From: Porphyrobacter sp. AAP60
GTDB taxonomy: Bacteria > Pseudomonadota > Alphaproteobacteria > Sphingomonadales > Sphingomonadaceae
Direction of reading: 5' to 3'
DNA: 59,022 bases
Assembly (NCBI RefSeq): GCF_001296025.1
Contig: NZ_LJHV01000016.1
Coordinates: forward strand, 1 to 59,022
Translations under genes and position numbers: made by a program
The notes under the pieces: model-generated
Database searches by the model: none
Told to the model about the DNA's origin: nothing
What the model saw: only the letters and a program-made list of their open reading frames with translations
In this document: piece by piece, positions 1 to 7,446 of the stretch
How positions within the stretch are numbered: position 1 is the stretch's first letter
How the letters are laid out: every line of letters starts with the position of its first letter

Positions 1-18
1 GGGGGGAGGGGAGACATT

Positions 19-957
19 ATGACCATCGCTGCCATCTCCGGCCTGATCCGCCCGATGCTTGAACACCGCCTGCCCGAAGGCCTCGACGTGCGCTGGTTCA
101 TGTCTGCCGAGGAGGCGCTAACCGCCGTTGCCGAAGCCGAAATCGGCTGGTTCGACATGAACGATCAGGCCGCGATGGCTGAAACCCTGCGCGCCGCCAA
201 AAAGCTGAAATGGCTCAATTCGATCTACGCGGGGCTCGATTTTCTTCCGATGGATGTGCTGATCGAGCGCGGGGTCACCGTCACCAACGGGGCGGGGATC
301 AACGCTATCACCATCGCCGAATATGTCGTGATGGGGATGCTCAACATCGCCAAGGGTTACCGCGATGTGGTGCGCGCACAGGACCGGCACGAATGGCTGC
401 TCGACAGCCCCGGCAAGCGCGAATTGGCAGGATCGAAGGCGCTGCTGCTGGGTTACGGCGCGATCGGAAAGCTCATCCAGCCGCGTCTCGAAGCCTTCGA
501 TGTCGAAGTTTCGGTGGTGCGCCGCAGCCCCGGCGACAACACTCTCGGCCCGGATGAATGGCGCGCCCGGCTGGGCGAGTTCGACTGGGTGATACTCGCC
601 GTGCCCGCAACGCCCGAAACCGAAGGCATGATCGGCGCAAGCGAACTGGCCGCGATGAAATCCGACGCCGTGATCGTCAACATCGCCCGCGGCTCTGTGA
701 TCTATCAGCCCGCCTTGGTCGCCGCGCTGGAGCGCAAGGCGATCGGCGGCGCTTTCCTTGATGTAACCACGCCCGAGCCACTGCCCGCCGATCATCCGCT
801 GTGGGCGCTGGACAATGCGCATATCTCGATGCACCTGTCGGGCCGCGCGCAAAGCCAGATGTTCATCCGCAGCGGCGACCGCTTCCTCGACAATCTCGGC
901 AAATATCTGCGCGGAGAGCCGGTCGCACCGGTGTTCGACCCGCGGCTGGGGTATTGA
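19..957 (+). CDS. D-isomer specific 2-hydroxyacid dehydrogenase
   Basis: This 312-residue protein looks like an NAD(P)-dependent oxidoreductase that interconverts 2-keto acids and D-2-hydroxy acids in the cytoplasm. The nucleotide-binding loop GYGAIG is at residues 145-150. The usual catalytic triad can be placed at Arg224 (in NIARGS), Glu253 (in TPEPLP) and His272 (in HISMHLSG). A strong GGGGAG ribosome site precedes the ATG. The length fits the family. Acetolactate synthase-type and aldehyde dehydrogenase genes follow in the same direction, so it may handle a keto acid linked to them, but the substrate cannot be read from the sequence. The His motif ends HLSG rather than the common PHIAG, so it is a divergent member. 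Confidence 0.9.
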   Translation: MTIAAISGLIRPMLEHRLPEGLDVRWFMSAEEALTAVAEAEIGWFDMNDQAAMAETLRAAKKLKWLNSIYAGLDFLPMDVLIERGVTVTNGAGINAITIAEYVVMGMLNIAKGYRDVVRAQDRHEWLLDSPGKRELAGSKALLLGYGAIGKLIQPRLEAFDVEVSVVRRSPGDNTLGPDEWRARLGEFDWVILAVPATPETEGMIGASELAAMKSDAVIVNIARGSVIYQPALVAALERKAIGGAFLDVTTPEPLPADHPLWALDNAHISMHLSGRAQSQMFIRSGDRFLDNLGKYLRGEPVAPVFDPRLGY

Positions 958-999
958 TCGCACCCCCCACGCGGTCTGGCGCGTTTCGGCAAGACATTC

Positions 1000-1031
1000 C
1001 CCGGCGCAGCGCCCATCATCGCGGCGCCGGG
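1000..1031 (+). other. Short GC hairpin between two forward genes
   Basis: CCCGGCGC at 1000-1007 and GCGCCGGG at 1024-1031 are a perfect 8-bp inverted repeat with a 16-base loop. It lies between the dehydrogenase stop and the acetolactate synthase start. There is no T-run, so it may be a weak processing or pausing hairpin rather than a terminator. Confidence 0.25.
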
Positions 1032-1079
1032 CAGGAAAGCTGGTCGGCAGCGTGAATTTCATGGGGGGAAATTGCAGGC

Positions 1080-2735
1080 ATGAGCGAGACCAGCAAAGCA
1101 TCGGACCTTTTCGTCGAATGCCTTGAGGCAGAAGGCGTGGAATATATCTTCGGTGTGCCGGGGGAAGAAAACCTCGATTTTCTCCAAAGCCTGTCGAAGT
1201 CTGAAAAGATCAAGCTGATCCTGACCCGCCACGAACAGGGCGCGGGTTTCATGGCGGCCACTTACGGTCGGCACACCGGCAAGACCGGGGTGTTCCTCGC
1301 CACGTTGGGGCCGGGCGCGACGAATATGGTGACGGCGGTGGCCTATTCGCAGCTGGGCGGAATGCCGACGCTGGCGATCACCGGGCAGAAACCGATCAAG
1401 AAATCCAAACAGGGCCGGTTCCAGATCCTTGATGTGGTAGCGATGATGGGGCCGATCACAAAATACGCCCACCAGCTTGCCAGCGCCGACAACATCCCCA
1501 GCCGCGTGCGCGAGGCGATCCGGCTGGCCGAGGAGGAAAAGCCTGGCGCGGTGCATCTTGAGCTGCCCGAGGATATTGCCGAGGAACAGACCGCCAGCCG
1601 GCCGATCCCGGCCAGCCTTGCGCGGCGTCCTTCGGCCGAGGTCAAGGCGGTGCGACAGGCGGTGCTGGCGCTGGAACAGGCCAAGGCCCCGATCCTGGTG
1701 ATCGGCGCGGGCGCGAACCGCAAGATGACCGGGCGGATGCTGCGCCAGTTGATCGACAAGACGGGCATTCCCTTTGTCACCACCCAGATGGGCAAGGGCG
1801 TGGTCGATGAACGCCACCCGCTGTTCCTCGGGTGCGCGGCGCTTTCGGCCGGGGACTTCGTCCACCGCGCAATCGAGGATGCCGATTGCATCGTGAATAT
1901 CGGCCACGACGTGATCGAAAAGCCGCCGTTCTTCATGCACGCGGGCGGGCCGACGGTGATCCACGTTTCGACCCGCACGGCAGAGGTCGATCCGGTCTAC
2001 TTCCCGCAAGTGGAGGTGATCGGCGATATCGCCAACGCCATCTGGCAGATCAAGGAGGACATCGTGCCGCAAGGCCGGTGGGATTTCCGCCGGATGCTGG
2101 AATACCGCGCGGCCGAAGTCGCTCACACTGCGCCTCTGGCCGATGATGCGCGCTTCCCGATTTTCCCGCCGCATCTGGTGGCGCAGGTGCGCGGCGCAAT
2201 GCCGGAAGACGGGATCATCTGCCTTGATAACGGGGTCTACAAGATATGGTTCGCGCGCGGCTATGCGGCCTATCTGCCCAACACCGTGCTGCTCGACAAT
2301 GCACTGGCGACGATGGGCGCGGGCCTGCCTTCCGCGATGATGAGCGCGATGCTCTATCCGGATCGCAAGGTGATGGCGATCTGCGGTGACGGCGGGTTCA
2401 TGATGAACAGCCAGGAGATGGAAACCGCCGTCCGGCTAGGGCTGAACCTCACCGTGCTGATCCTGCGCGACGATGCCTATGGCATGATCCGCTGGAAGCA
2501 AGCGAACATGGGCTTTGCCGATTTCGGCCTGACTTATGGCAACCCCGATTTCGTCAAATATGCCGAAAGTTATGGCGCTCTCGGTCACCGGGTGACGTCA
2601 GCCGAGCACCTCACCGATCTGCTGACGCATTGTCTCGCCACGCCGGGGGTGCATCTGATCGATTGCCCGGTTGATTACACCGAGAACGACCAGATATTGA
2701 ACCACGATATCAAGCGGCTGAGCAAGGAATTGTAA
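1080..2735 (+). CDS. Acetolactate synthase large subunit-type ThDP enzyme
   Basis: This 551-residue thiamine-diphosphate enzyme has the full three-domain layout of the acetohydroxyacid synthase family, which condenses pyruvate with a second keto acid. The catalytic glutamate lies in FGVPGEEN (residues 24-31). The ThDP/Mg2+ motif starts with GDGG near residue 436 and continues to the DDAYGMI segment about 30 residues later. The stretch ending in PITKY around residues 115-125 resembles catabolic AlsS-type enzymes. No small regulatory subunit gene (ilvH/ilvN) follows, which also favours a catabolic or specialised role over branched-chain amino acid synthesis. A GGGGGGAAA ribosome site precedes the ATG. 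Related enzymes such as glyoxylate carboligase or sulfoacetaldehyde acetyltransferase cannot be ruled out by eye. Confidence 0.88.
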   Translation: MSETSKASDLFVECLEAEGVEYIFGVPGEENLDFLQSLSKSEKIKLILTRHEQGAGFMAATYGRHTGKTGVFLATLGPGATNMVTAVAYSQLGGMPTLAITGQKPIKKSKQGRFQILDVVAMMGPITKYAHQLASADNIPSRVREAIRLAEEEKPGAVHLELPEDIAEEQTASRPIPASLARRPSAEVKAVRQAVLALEQAKAPILVIGAGANRKMTGRMLRQLIDKTGIPFVTTQMGKGVVDERHPLFLGCAALSAGDFVHRAIEDADCIVNIGHDVIEKPPFFMHAGGPTVIHVSTRTAEVDPVYFPQVEVIGDIANAIWQIKEDIVPQGRWDFRRMLEYRAAEVAHTAPLADDARFPIFPPHLVAQVRGAMPEDGIICLDNGVYKIWFARGYAAYLPNTVLLDNALATMGAGLPSAMMSAMLYPDRKVMAICGDGGFMMNSQEMETAVRLGLNLTVLILRDDAYGMIRWKQANMGFADFGLTYGNPDFVKYAESYGALGHRVTSAEHLTDLLTHCLATPGVHLIDCPVDYTENDQILNHDIKRLSKEL

Positions 2736-2743
2736 CAATCCCT

Positions 2744-2835
2744 TCCGTTCGCCCTGAGCCTGTCGAAGGGCCGCCCTTCTTTTGAAGCCGCGCAACCGAA
2801 GCAGGGCAGGGCTTCGACAGGCTCAGCCCGAACGG
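2744..2835. repeat. Dispersed palindromic (REP-like) element
   Basis: A left arm (2744-2771, core CCTGAGCCTGTCGAAGGGC) and a right arm (2808-2835, core CTTCGACAGGCTCAGCCCG) form a long, nearly perfect inverted repeat around a 36-base centre. Repeats built on CTTCGACAGGCTCAG are, from general knowledge, widely dispersed in sphingomonad genomes. The element fills almost the whole gap between the acetolactate synthase and aldehyde dehydrogenase genes. Its right arm ends just before the start codon and supplies the GGAGG ribosome site of the downstream gene. Confidence 0.75.
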
Positions 2836-2845
2836 AGGATGAAAA

Positions 2846-4288
2846 ATGCCCAAACTCAAAGACACATACCCGCTCTACCTCAACAACAAGGCCGCGCAGC
2901 CCAACACCGATCTTGAGGTGACGGATAAATACACCGGCGAAGTCGCCTTCCGCACCGCGCTCGCCACGCCCGATGTGATCGAAGAGGCGATTGCCGGTGC
3001 AGTGCGCGCGGCCGAGCCCATGGCGCGGCTGGCCTCTTACGAAAAGCAGGACGTGCTGATGCACTGCGTCGCGCGTTTCCGCCAACGGTTCGATGAACTG
3101 GCCTACGCGCTGTGTGTTGAAGCGGGTAAACCGATCAAGGATGCCGAGGGCGAAGTCACCCGCCTGATCGATACCTTCCGCATCGCCGCCGAGGAATCGG
3201 TGCGGAACTACGGCGAAGTCCAGCCGCTCGACATTTCGGCGCGGGCCAAGGGCTATATGGGGATGTGGAAGCGCGTCCCCATCGGGCCGTGCAGCTTCAT
3301 CTCGCCGTTCAACTTCCCGCTGAATCTTGCCGCGCACAAGATCGCGCCCGCGATTGCGATGGGCTGTCCGTTCGTGATGAAGCCTGCCAGCAAGACCCCG
3401 CTCGGCGCGATCATCATGGGTGAGGTGCTGGCGGAATGCGACGTGCTGCCCGAAGGCGCGTTCTCGATCCTGCCCGCTGCCCGCGACGGGGCCGATCTGT
3501 TCACCACCGATGAACGGTTGAAGTTGCTCAGTTTCACCGGATCGCCGGGGGTGGGCTGGGATCTGAAGGCCAAGGCGGGCAAGAAGAAGGTAATCCTCGA
3601 ACTCGGCGGCAATGCGGCGGTGATTATCGACAGGGACGCCGATCTCGACGATGCCTTGGAGCGCGTGATCTTCGGCGCGTTCTACCAGTCGGGCCAGTCC
3701 TGCATCGGGGTACAGCGTATCCTGATCCATGATGATGTGTATGACCGCTTCAAAGCCATGCTGGTCGAAAAGACCAAAACGCTGGTGGCGGGGGATCCCA
3801 AGGACCGTGACACTTTCATCGGCCCGATGATTTCCGAAGGCGAGGCCAAGCGGCTGAAAGGCTGGATCGACGAGGCGGTGGAGGCGGGCGCGACCCTGCT
3901 GTGCGGCGGAGGCCTGTCGCGCGGCAACATGCTGGAGGCGACCTTGCTCGAAGGCGTGCCGGATGGCGCCAAGGCGAAGAACGAGGAAGCCTTTGGCCCG
4001 CTCGCGATCCTGCAACGCTTTGACAGTTTCGAAAAGGCTTTGGAGGAGGTCAACAACTCCAGATTCGGGCTGCAAGCGGGCATCTTCACCCGCGATCTTT
4101 TCCAGATGTTCGATGCGTGGGACAGGCTTGATGTCGGCGGCGTGGTGATCAATGATGTGCCAAGCTACCGCGTGGACAACATGCCCTACGGGGGCGTGAA
4201 GGATTCCGGGCTGGGCCGCGAAGGCATCCGCTTTGCAATGGAAGACATGAGCGAGATCAGGAATCTGGTGATCAGGAGGGAAACATAG
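2846..4288 (+). CDS. NAD(P)-dependent aldehyde dehydrogenase
   Basis: This 480-residue enzyme of the aldehyde dehydrogenase superfamily oxidises an aldehyde to the acid with NAD(P)+. The catalytic cysteine is Cys286 in GQSCIG. The general base is Glu252 in LELGGN. The SFTGSPGVG nucleotide-contact segment lies near residues 229-237 and the C-terminal GREG segment is intact. The GGAGG ribosome site sits at the edge of the palindromic repeat upstream. The last base of the stop codon is the first base of the next gene's GTG start. Its position after acetolactate synthase and a hydroxyacid dehydrogenase suggests one catabolic route, but the substrate is unknown. Confidence 0.92.
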   Translation: MPKLKDTYPLYLNNKAAQPNTDLEVTDKYTGEVAFRTALATPDVIEEAIAGAVRAAEPMARLASYEKQDVLMHCVARFRQRFDELAYALCVEAGKPIKDAEGEVTRLIDTFRIAAEESVRNYGEVQPLDISARAKGYMGMWKRVPIGPCSFISPFNFPLNLAAHKIAPAIAMGCPFVMKPASKTPLGAIIMGEVLAECDVLPEGAFSILPAARDGADLFTTDERLKLLSFTGSPGVGWDLKAKAGKKKVILELGGNAAVIIDRDADLDDALERVIFGAFYQSGQSCIGVQRILIHDDVYDRFKAMLVEKTKTLVAGDPKDRDTFIGPMISEGEAKRLKGWIDEAVEAGATLLCGGGLSRGNMLEATLLEGVPDGAKAKNEEAFGPLAILQRFDSFEKALEEVNNSRFGLQAGIFTRDLFQMFDAWDRLDVGGVVINDVPSYRVDNMPYGGVKDSGLGREGIRFAMEDMSEIRNLVIRRET

Positions 4289-4758
4289 TGGTAAAAGGAC
4301 GTGCAAAGCCGCTGGCATTGGTGGCAATCGCGGCTGCAATGGTGGCCGCACCAACATTGGCTGGCCCACTCACGCCGCTCACCTATCGCGATAAGCCAGT
4401 AAACGGCTATCTTGGCGGGCATGAGGATTTCCCGGCGGTGTTTGTGGGGCAAAATCTGTGCGAGAACGGCAGCCCTGCACCCGACGCCCGCAGCGGTTGT
4501 GTCAAGCTTGAAGCCGATGGCAGCGGCACATGGGAGAATGATGTTGCCCCCGGGCGGCGTCCTGCTCCTGAAAACATCACATGGTACGTGATTGCCGATC
4601 AGCAGGGCACGGTGACCAAGGTTTCATCGTCCGATGCGGACACCTATTTCGTGCTGTTCGAGTTTGCGGGTGGCGAAAAGCGCGCCTTTCCCGCACGGAT
4701 TGTGAAAGACACACCGGCCCGCGCTGTGATCGACAGCAAGTATCGTGTGATCCCCTGA
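4288..4758 (+). CDS. Small exported protein of unknown function
   Basis: I do not recognise this 156-residue protein. The N-terminus has a basic start (MVKGRAK) and a hydrophobic stretch to about residue 25 ending in TLAG, which is a typical Sec signal peptide, so the mature protein should be periplasmic. Only two cysteines remain, near residues 58 and 70, and could form a disulfide. The GTG start overlaps the aldehyde dehydrogenase stop by one base and the GGAGGG in 4275-4280 is a good ribosome site, so the two genes are probably translated together. A strong terminator follows. Confidence 0.75.
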   Translation: MVKGRAKPLALVAIAAAMVAAPTLAGPLTPLTYRDKPVNGYLGGHEDFPAVFVGQNLCENGSPAPDARSGCVKLEADGSGTWENDVAPGRRPAPENITWYVIADQQGTVTKVSSSDADTYFVLFEFAGGEKRAFPARIVKDTPARAVIDSKYRVIP

Positions 4759-4770
4759 CCGGATTGGCTG

Positions 4771-4797
4771 GCCCCGCCCGGAAAAGGGCGGGGCTTT
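4771..4797 (+). terminator. Rho-independent terminator
   Basis: GCCCCGCCC at 4771-4779 pairs perfectly with GGGCGGGGC at 4786-4794 around a GGAAAA loop, followed by TTT. It lies 13 bases after the exported-protein stop codon and ends the forward metabolic run. The next gene converges from the other strand. Confidence 0.8.
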
Positions 4798-4802
4798 GGT
4801 CG

Positions 4803-5225
4803 TCACCCCTCTTCCAGCAACAACAACACCGCCGTTACCTCCAGCCGCTCCATCGCGCCGAAGCGGTGATCGACCTTGGTGATGGTGGCGTCTGCCACCA
4901 ATTGTCCGGGGATTGAGAATTCGTGATCGGGCAGGCGCTCGATCAGTTCCTCGCCGCCGACCACGGCTTCAGCGCCGCAGAACTCCAGCCGCACCTCGTG
5001 GCGCGTGCCCGAAAAGGTGATCGACGCCCAGGCCTTCTCGTCATGCGAGAGCAGCGCGCCGTGCCCGCCCGCTATGGACTTAAGGGCCGTCCGCACACGG
5101 TCAGCCGTGGAGCGACGGGCGCGGAACGCGGGTGAGGCGGGGGCTGGCGCGGACTTGATCTCGATCTGGTCGAAATCGGCAAAGATATGAGCGAACGGAT
5201 CGCGCAGGCTTGTGGTCAGCATCAT
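4803..5225 (-). CDS. Conserved-looking protein of unknown function, coupled to the 67-residue gene
   Basis: This 140-residue cytoplasmic protein is not recognised. It has no signal peptide or membrane segment. The middle carries a basic patch (about residues 35-48, with several Arg and Lys). The C-terminal half is rich in beta-type residues and ends in a run of leucines and two glutamates. The start was placed at 5225 because that ATG overlaps the stop of the upstream 67-residue gene in the form ATGA, a classic sign of translational coupling. The pair points away from an SOS box and an S24 regulator gene, so a role in a stress or DNA-damage circuit is possible but is inference only. Confidence 0.7.
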   Translation of the reverse strand: MMLTTSLRDPFAHIFADFDQIEIKSAPAPASPAFRARRSTADRVRTALKSIAGGHGALLSHDEKAWASITFSGTRHEVRLEFCGAEAVVGGEELIERLPDHEFSIPGQLVADATITKVDHRFGAMERLEVTAVLLLLEEG

Positions 5226-5425
5226 GCAGCCTCCTTCATCTGCGCAGCCGCGCGGTCGGCATAGCCCTGCATCCATGCGCGGGTGCGCAATTCTGTATCG
5301 GGACGGGGGATGCGCCCCATCCTGAGATCGAGCACGAAGCGCGGGTCATGGGCGGCCAATCGCCCGAATTTGGTGGCGGGCATGGAATGTGTCCGCAGGA
5401 AGGTTTCGATCGTCCGAAGCAGCAT
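5222..5425 (-). CDS. Small helix-turn-helix-like protein
   Basis: This 67-residue protein carries a segment around residues 15-42 (MPATKFGRLAAHDP, then FVLDLRMGR) that reads like a compact Cro/XRE-type helix-turn-helix: a first helix, a small-residue turn, then a recognition helix ending in an Arg-Gly-Arg-like motif. That makes a DNA-binding role plausible, though no family can be named with certainty. It is the first gene of a reverse pair and its stop overlaps the next start. Its promoter must lie in 5426-5559, which also contains an SOS box and a perfect palindrome shared with the divergent S24 regulator gene. Confidence 0.75.
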   Translation of the reverse strand: MLLRTIETFLRTHSMPATKFGRLAAHDPRFVLDLRMGRIPRPDTELRTRAWMQGYADRAAAQMKEAA

Positions 5426-5470
5426 GGTTTGCGTCCCTGTTGAAGCTTGCGAGAGTGGCGGCAGTGGTAT

Positions 5471-5485
5471 TTCGCATCGTGCGAA
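5471..5485. promoter_or_regulatory. Palindromic operator candidate
   Basis: TTCGCA-TCG-TGCGAA is a perfect 6-3-6 inverted repeat in the divergent promoter region, 45 bases upstream of the small helix-turn-helix gene and 75 bases upstream of the S24 gene. Either neighbouring regulator could bind it (inference). Confidence 0.5.
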
Positions 5486-5494
5486 TCGCCCGAT

Positions 5495-5509
5495 GTTCCT
5501 GAAATGTTC
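5495..5509 (+). promoter_or_regulatory. LexA/SOS box (GTTC-N7-GTTC)
   Basis: GTTC at 5495-5498 and GTTC at 5506-5509 are separated by exactly seven bases. This is the direct-repeat LexA box described for alphaproteobacteria. It lies 51 bases upstream of the S24 regulator start and 70 bases upstream of the divergent helix-turn-helix gene, so one or both directions are probably SOS-controlled. Confidence 0.7.
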
Positions 5510-5559
5510 CAGCTTTTTCCGGGCTTGTCTAGGAAAAATCCTTCGTGTAGGAAGTGCCC

Positions 5560-6240
5560 ATGAAGGAAACCCAACAGAATACTGCCGAAATGCTCTCTGG
5601 CCCGCGCGCGCGACTGCTCGAATTGTCGCTGGAACGGGGGGTGAGTCTCGCCGCGCTCTCTGATCTGTTGGGGCGCAATCCCTCGTATCTCCAGCAATTC
5701 ATTCGCAAAGGCAGCCCCCGCAAGCTTGAGGAGCAAGACCGCGCCAAGCTCGCGCAGTTCTTCGGCGTGGGAGAGGAGGAATTGCGCGAATCGCAGGATA
5801 ATTCCTATGCGAAAGCCCCTAAACAGCGCGAATCGGGCGATTGGGTGGATGTGCCACGCCTCGATCTCGGCGCATCAGCCGGGCCGGGCAGGGTGGCGGG
5901 TGGCGAGGCGGCGTTCGATACCTTCCGCTTTTCGCGCCGCTGGCTGGCCGAACAGGGCCTCGACCGCGCGCAGCTATCCGCGATCCGGGTCGAGGGGGAT
6001 TCGATGGAACCTCTATTGAACGACGGCGACGAAATCCTGGTCGATTGCAGCCCCCGCCCGTTCCGCGATGGCATCCACGTGGTGCGCCTTGGCGACACGC
6101 TGATGGTGAAGCGCGTGGCCAGCGCCGGACCGGGGCGGGTGGCGCTGCTCTCGCAGAACTTCGCCTATCCACCGGTCGAGGTCGCGGCGGAGGAGGTGGC
6201 GATTATCGGACGGGTTGTGTGGAAGGGGGGGCGGGTTTAA
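5560..6240 (+). CDS. LexA/CI-like transcriptional regulator with S24 peptidase domain
   Basis: This 226-residue protein combines an N-terminal helix-turn-helix (about residues 15-72, resembling phage C repressors) with a C-terminal S24 self-cleaving domain. The nucleophile is Ser148 in EGDSMEP and the general-base lysine is Lys184 in LMVKRV. An Ala113-Gly114 bond lies exactly 35 residues before the serine, the same spacing as in E. coli LexA (Ala84-Gly85 to Ser119), so RecA-stimulated cleavage is plausible. The ATG at 5560 has an AGGAAG ribosome site; a GTG two codons earlier is less likely. An SOS box precedes it. No phage genes are nearby, so it appears to be a resident chromosomal regulator. 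Confidence 0.88.
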   Translation: MKETQQNTAEMLSGPRARLLELSLERGVSLAALSDLLGRNPSYLQQFIRKGSPRKLEEQDRAKLAQFFGVGEEELRESQDNSYAKAPKQRESGDWVDVPRLDLGASAGPGRVAGGEAAFDTFRFSRRWLAEQGLDRAQLSAIRVEGDSMEPLLNDGDEILVDCSPRPFRDGIHVVRLGDTLMVKRVASAGPGRVALLSQNFAYPPVEVAAEEVAIIGRVVWKGGRV

Positions 6241-6250
6241 GTCCCTTCGC

Positions 6251-6928
6251 ATGACCGAACCGACCACGCCTCCCCAAAGCGTACCGATGCGCGCAGCCAT
6301 CATCCCGGTGACGCCGTTGCAGCAGAACTGTTCGCTGATCTGGTGCACCAAGACCATGAAAGGCGCGCTGGTCGATCCCGGCGGGGATCTCGACAAGCTG
6401 AAGGAGGGCGTCGCCAAGGCGGGCGTTACGCTGGAGAAGATCCTCGTCACCCACGGCCATCTTGACCATTGCGGGCAGGCGGGGATGCTGGCGGAGGAAC
6501 TTGGGCTCGAAATCGAAGGCCCGCACGAGGATGACCGCTTCTGGATCGAGCAGCTTGACGATGACGGCCCGCGCTGGGGCATGGTCGCCAAGAGTTTCGA
6601 ACCGGACCGCTGGCTGCAGCATGGCGACACGGTGACGGTGGGCGAATTGACGCTCGACGTGATCCACTGCCCCGGCCACACGCCCGGCCACGTTGTGTTC
6701 TTTCACGAACCGAGCCGGTTCGCGATCGTCGGCGATGTCCTTTTCCAGGGCAGCATTGGCCGCACAGACTTCCCGCGCGGCAACCATCAGGATCTGATCG
6801 ATGCGATCACCCAGCGCCTTTGGCCGCTCGGCGAGGATGTGATGTTCATTCCCGGCCACGGCCCGACCAGCACCTTCGGGCGCGAGCGGAAGACCAATGC
6901 GTTCGTTTCGGATTATGCATTGTCCTGA
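6251..6928 (+). CDS. Metallo-beta-lactamase-fold hydrolase, glyoxalase II-like
   Basis: This 225-residue protein has the metal-binding signature of the metallo-beta-lactamase superfamily: HGHLDH near residues 63-68, further His in CPGHTPGH, Asp in the VGDVLF segment, and a C-terminal PGHG. This set matches the YcbL/glyoxalase II branch, which hydrolyses thioesters such as S-D-lactoylglutathione. It lacks the long C-terminal substrate domain of true GloB, so the substrate is open. The ATG at 6251 was chosen because earlier starts overlap the S24 gene; a second ATG at 6287 is also possible. Confidence 0.87.
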   Translation: MTEPTTPPQSVPMRAAIIPVTPLQQNCSLIWCTKTMKGALVDPGGDLDKLKEGVAKAGVTLEKILVTHGHLDHCGQAGMLAEELGLEIEGPHEDDRFWIEQLDDDGPRWGMVAKSFEPDRWLQHGDTVTVGELTLDVIHCPGHTPGHVVFFHEPSRFAIVGDVLFQGSIGRTDFPRGNHQDLIDAITQRLWPLGEDVMFIPGHGPTSTFGRERKTNAFVSDYALS

Positions 6929-6932
6929 TTAT

Positions 6933-7038
6933 TCGTCATTGCGAGCCGAAGGCGAAGCAATCCATCAACTGACACGGCGTCCGGGCGCAAAGTCCGGTCA
7001 TGGATCGCCACCGAGCCTGCGGCTCCTCGTAATGACGA
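6933..7038. repeat. Dispersed palindromic element, copy 1
   Basis: The ends TCGTCATTGCGAGCC (from 6933) and GGCTCCTCGTAATGACGA (to 7038) are inverted repeats, with GCGAAGCAATCCA just inside the left end. A second copy with the same ends lies at 21258-21371. Both sit in intergenic gaps. They look like a short non-coding mobile or REP-type element. Confidence 0.75.
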
Positions 7039-7047
7039 TGTTGGATT

Positions 7048-7446
7048 TTACATCACCCCCGCCGCCACCAGCGCCGCAACCACCGCCAGGCCGAGTTGCA
7101 CCAGCATCGTCACCAGCGTGCCGATCATCCGGCCGACCTTCCACTTGCCGCCATCCATGCCGAAGCCATGTGCCACGCGGCCAAGGAAATATGCCGCCGC
7201 CACAAGGCTGAGCCACCAGCTGCCCCGGCCTGCCAGTTCGATCGCGGCGATCAGCACCAGCACGAAGGCGGTGTTTTCGACATAGTTCAGCTGCGCGCGC
7301 ATCCGGCGCTGCAGTGCCTCGTTCCCGCCATCGCCGACGTTGATTCCCAATGCCTGCCGTACCGCCCCGATGCGGATCGACAGCCAGATATTCAGCACAG
7401 CCGCAGCCGCCGCAGCAGCCAGCGTGACAGGAAGCACGATCATCAA
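7048..7446 (-). CDS. MAPEG family membrane protein
   Basis: This 132-residue integral membrane protein has four hydrophobic segments (about residues 3-22, 58-75, 78-95 and 110-131), the topology of the MAPEG family of membrane-associated glutathione and eicosanoid enzymes. The segment RMRAQLNYVENTAF near residues 48-61 matches the family's conserved Arg-x-Gln-x-Asn-x-x-Glu core. Bacterial members are poorly characterised but may have glutathione transferase or peroxidase activity. The glyoxalase II-like hydrolase on the other strand also belongs to a glutathione-linked fold, though the two genes converge and are separated by a repeat element. Confidence 0.85.
   Translation of the reverse strand: MMIVLPVTLAAAAAAAVLNIWLSIRIGAVRQALGINVGDGGNEALQRRMRAQLNYVENTAFVLVLIAAIELAGRGSWWLSLVAAAYFLGRVAHGFGMDGGKWKVGRMIGTLVTMLVQLGLAVVAALVAAGVM

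Noticed and set aside
2675..4369. 564-codon open frame on the reverse strand across the aldehyde dehydrogenase gene
   Set aside because: It is antisense to a gene with clear catalytic motifs. The translation is rich in Arg, His and Asp with no family features, as expected for the antisense frame of GC-rich coding DNA.
5222..6240. Possible prophage remnant around the S24 repressor
   Set aside because: There is no integrase, excisionase, structural gene or attachment repeat; the flanking genes are ordinary chromosomal ones.
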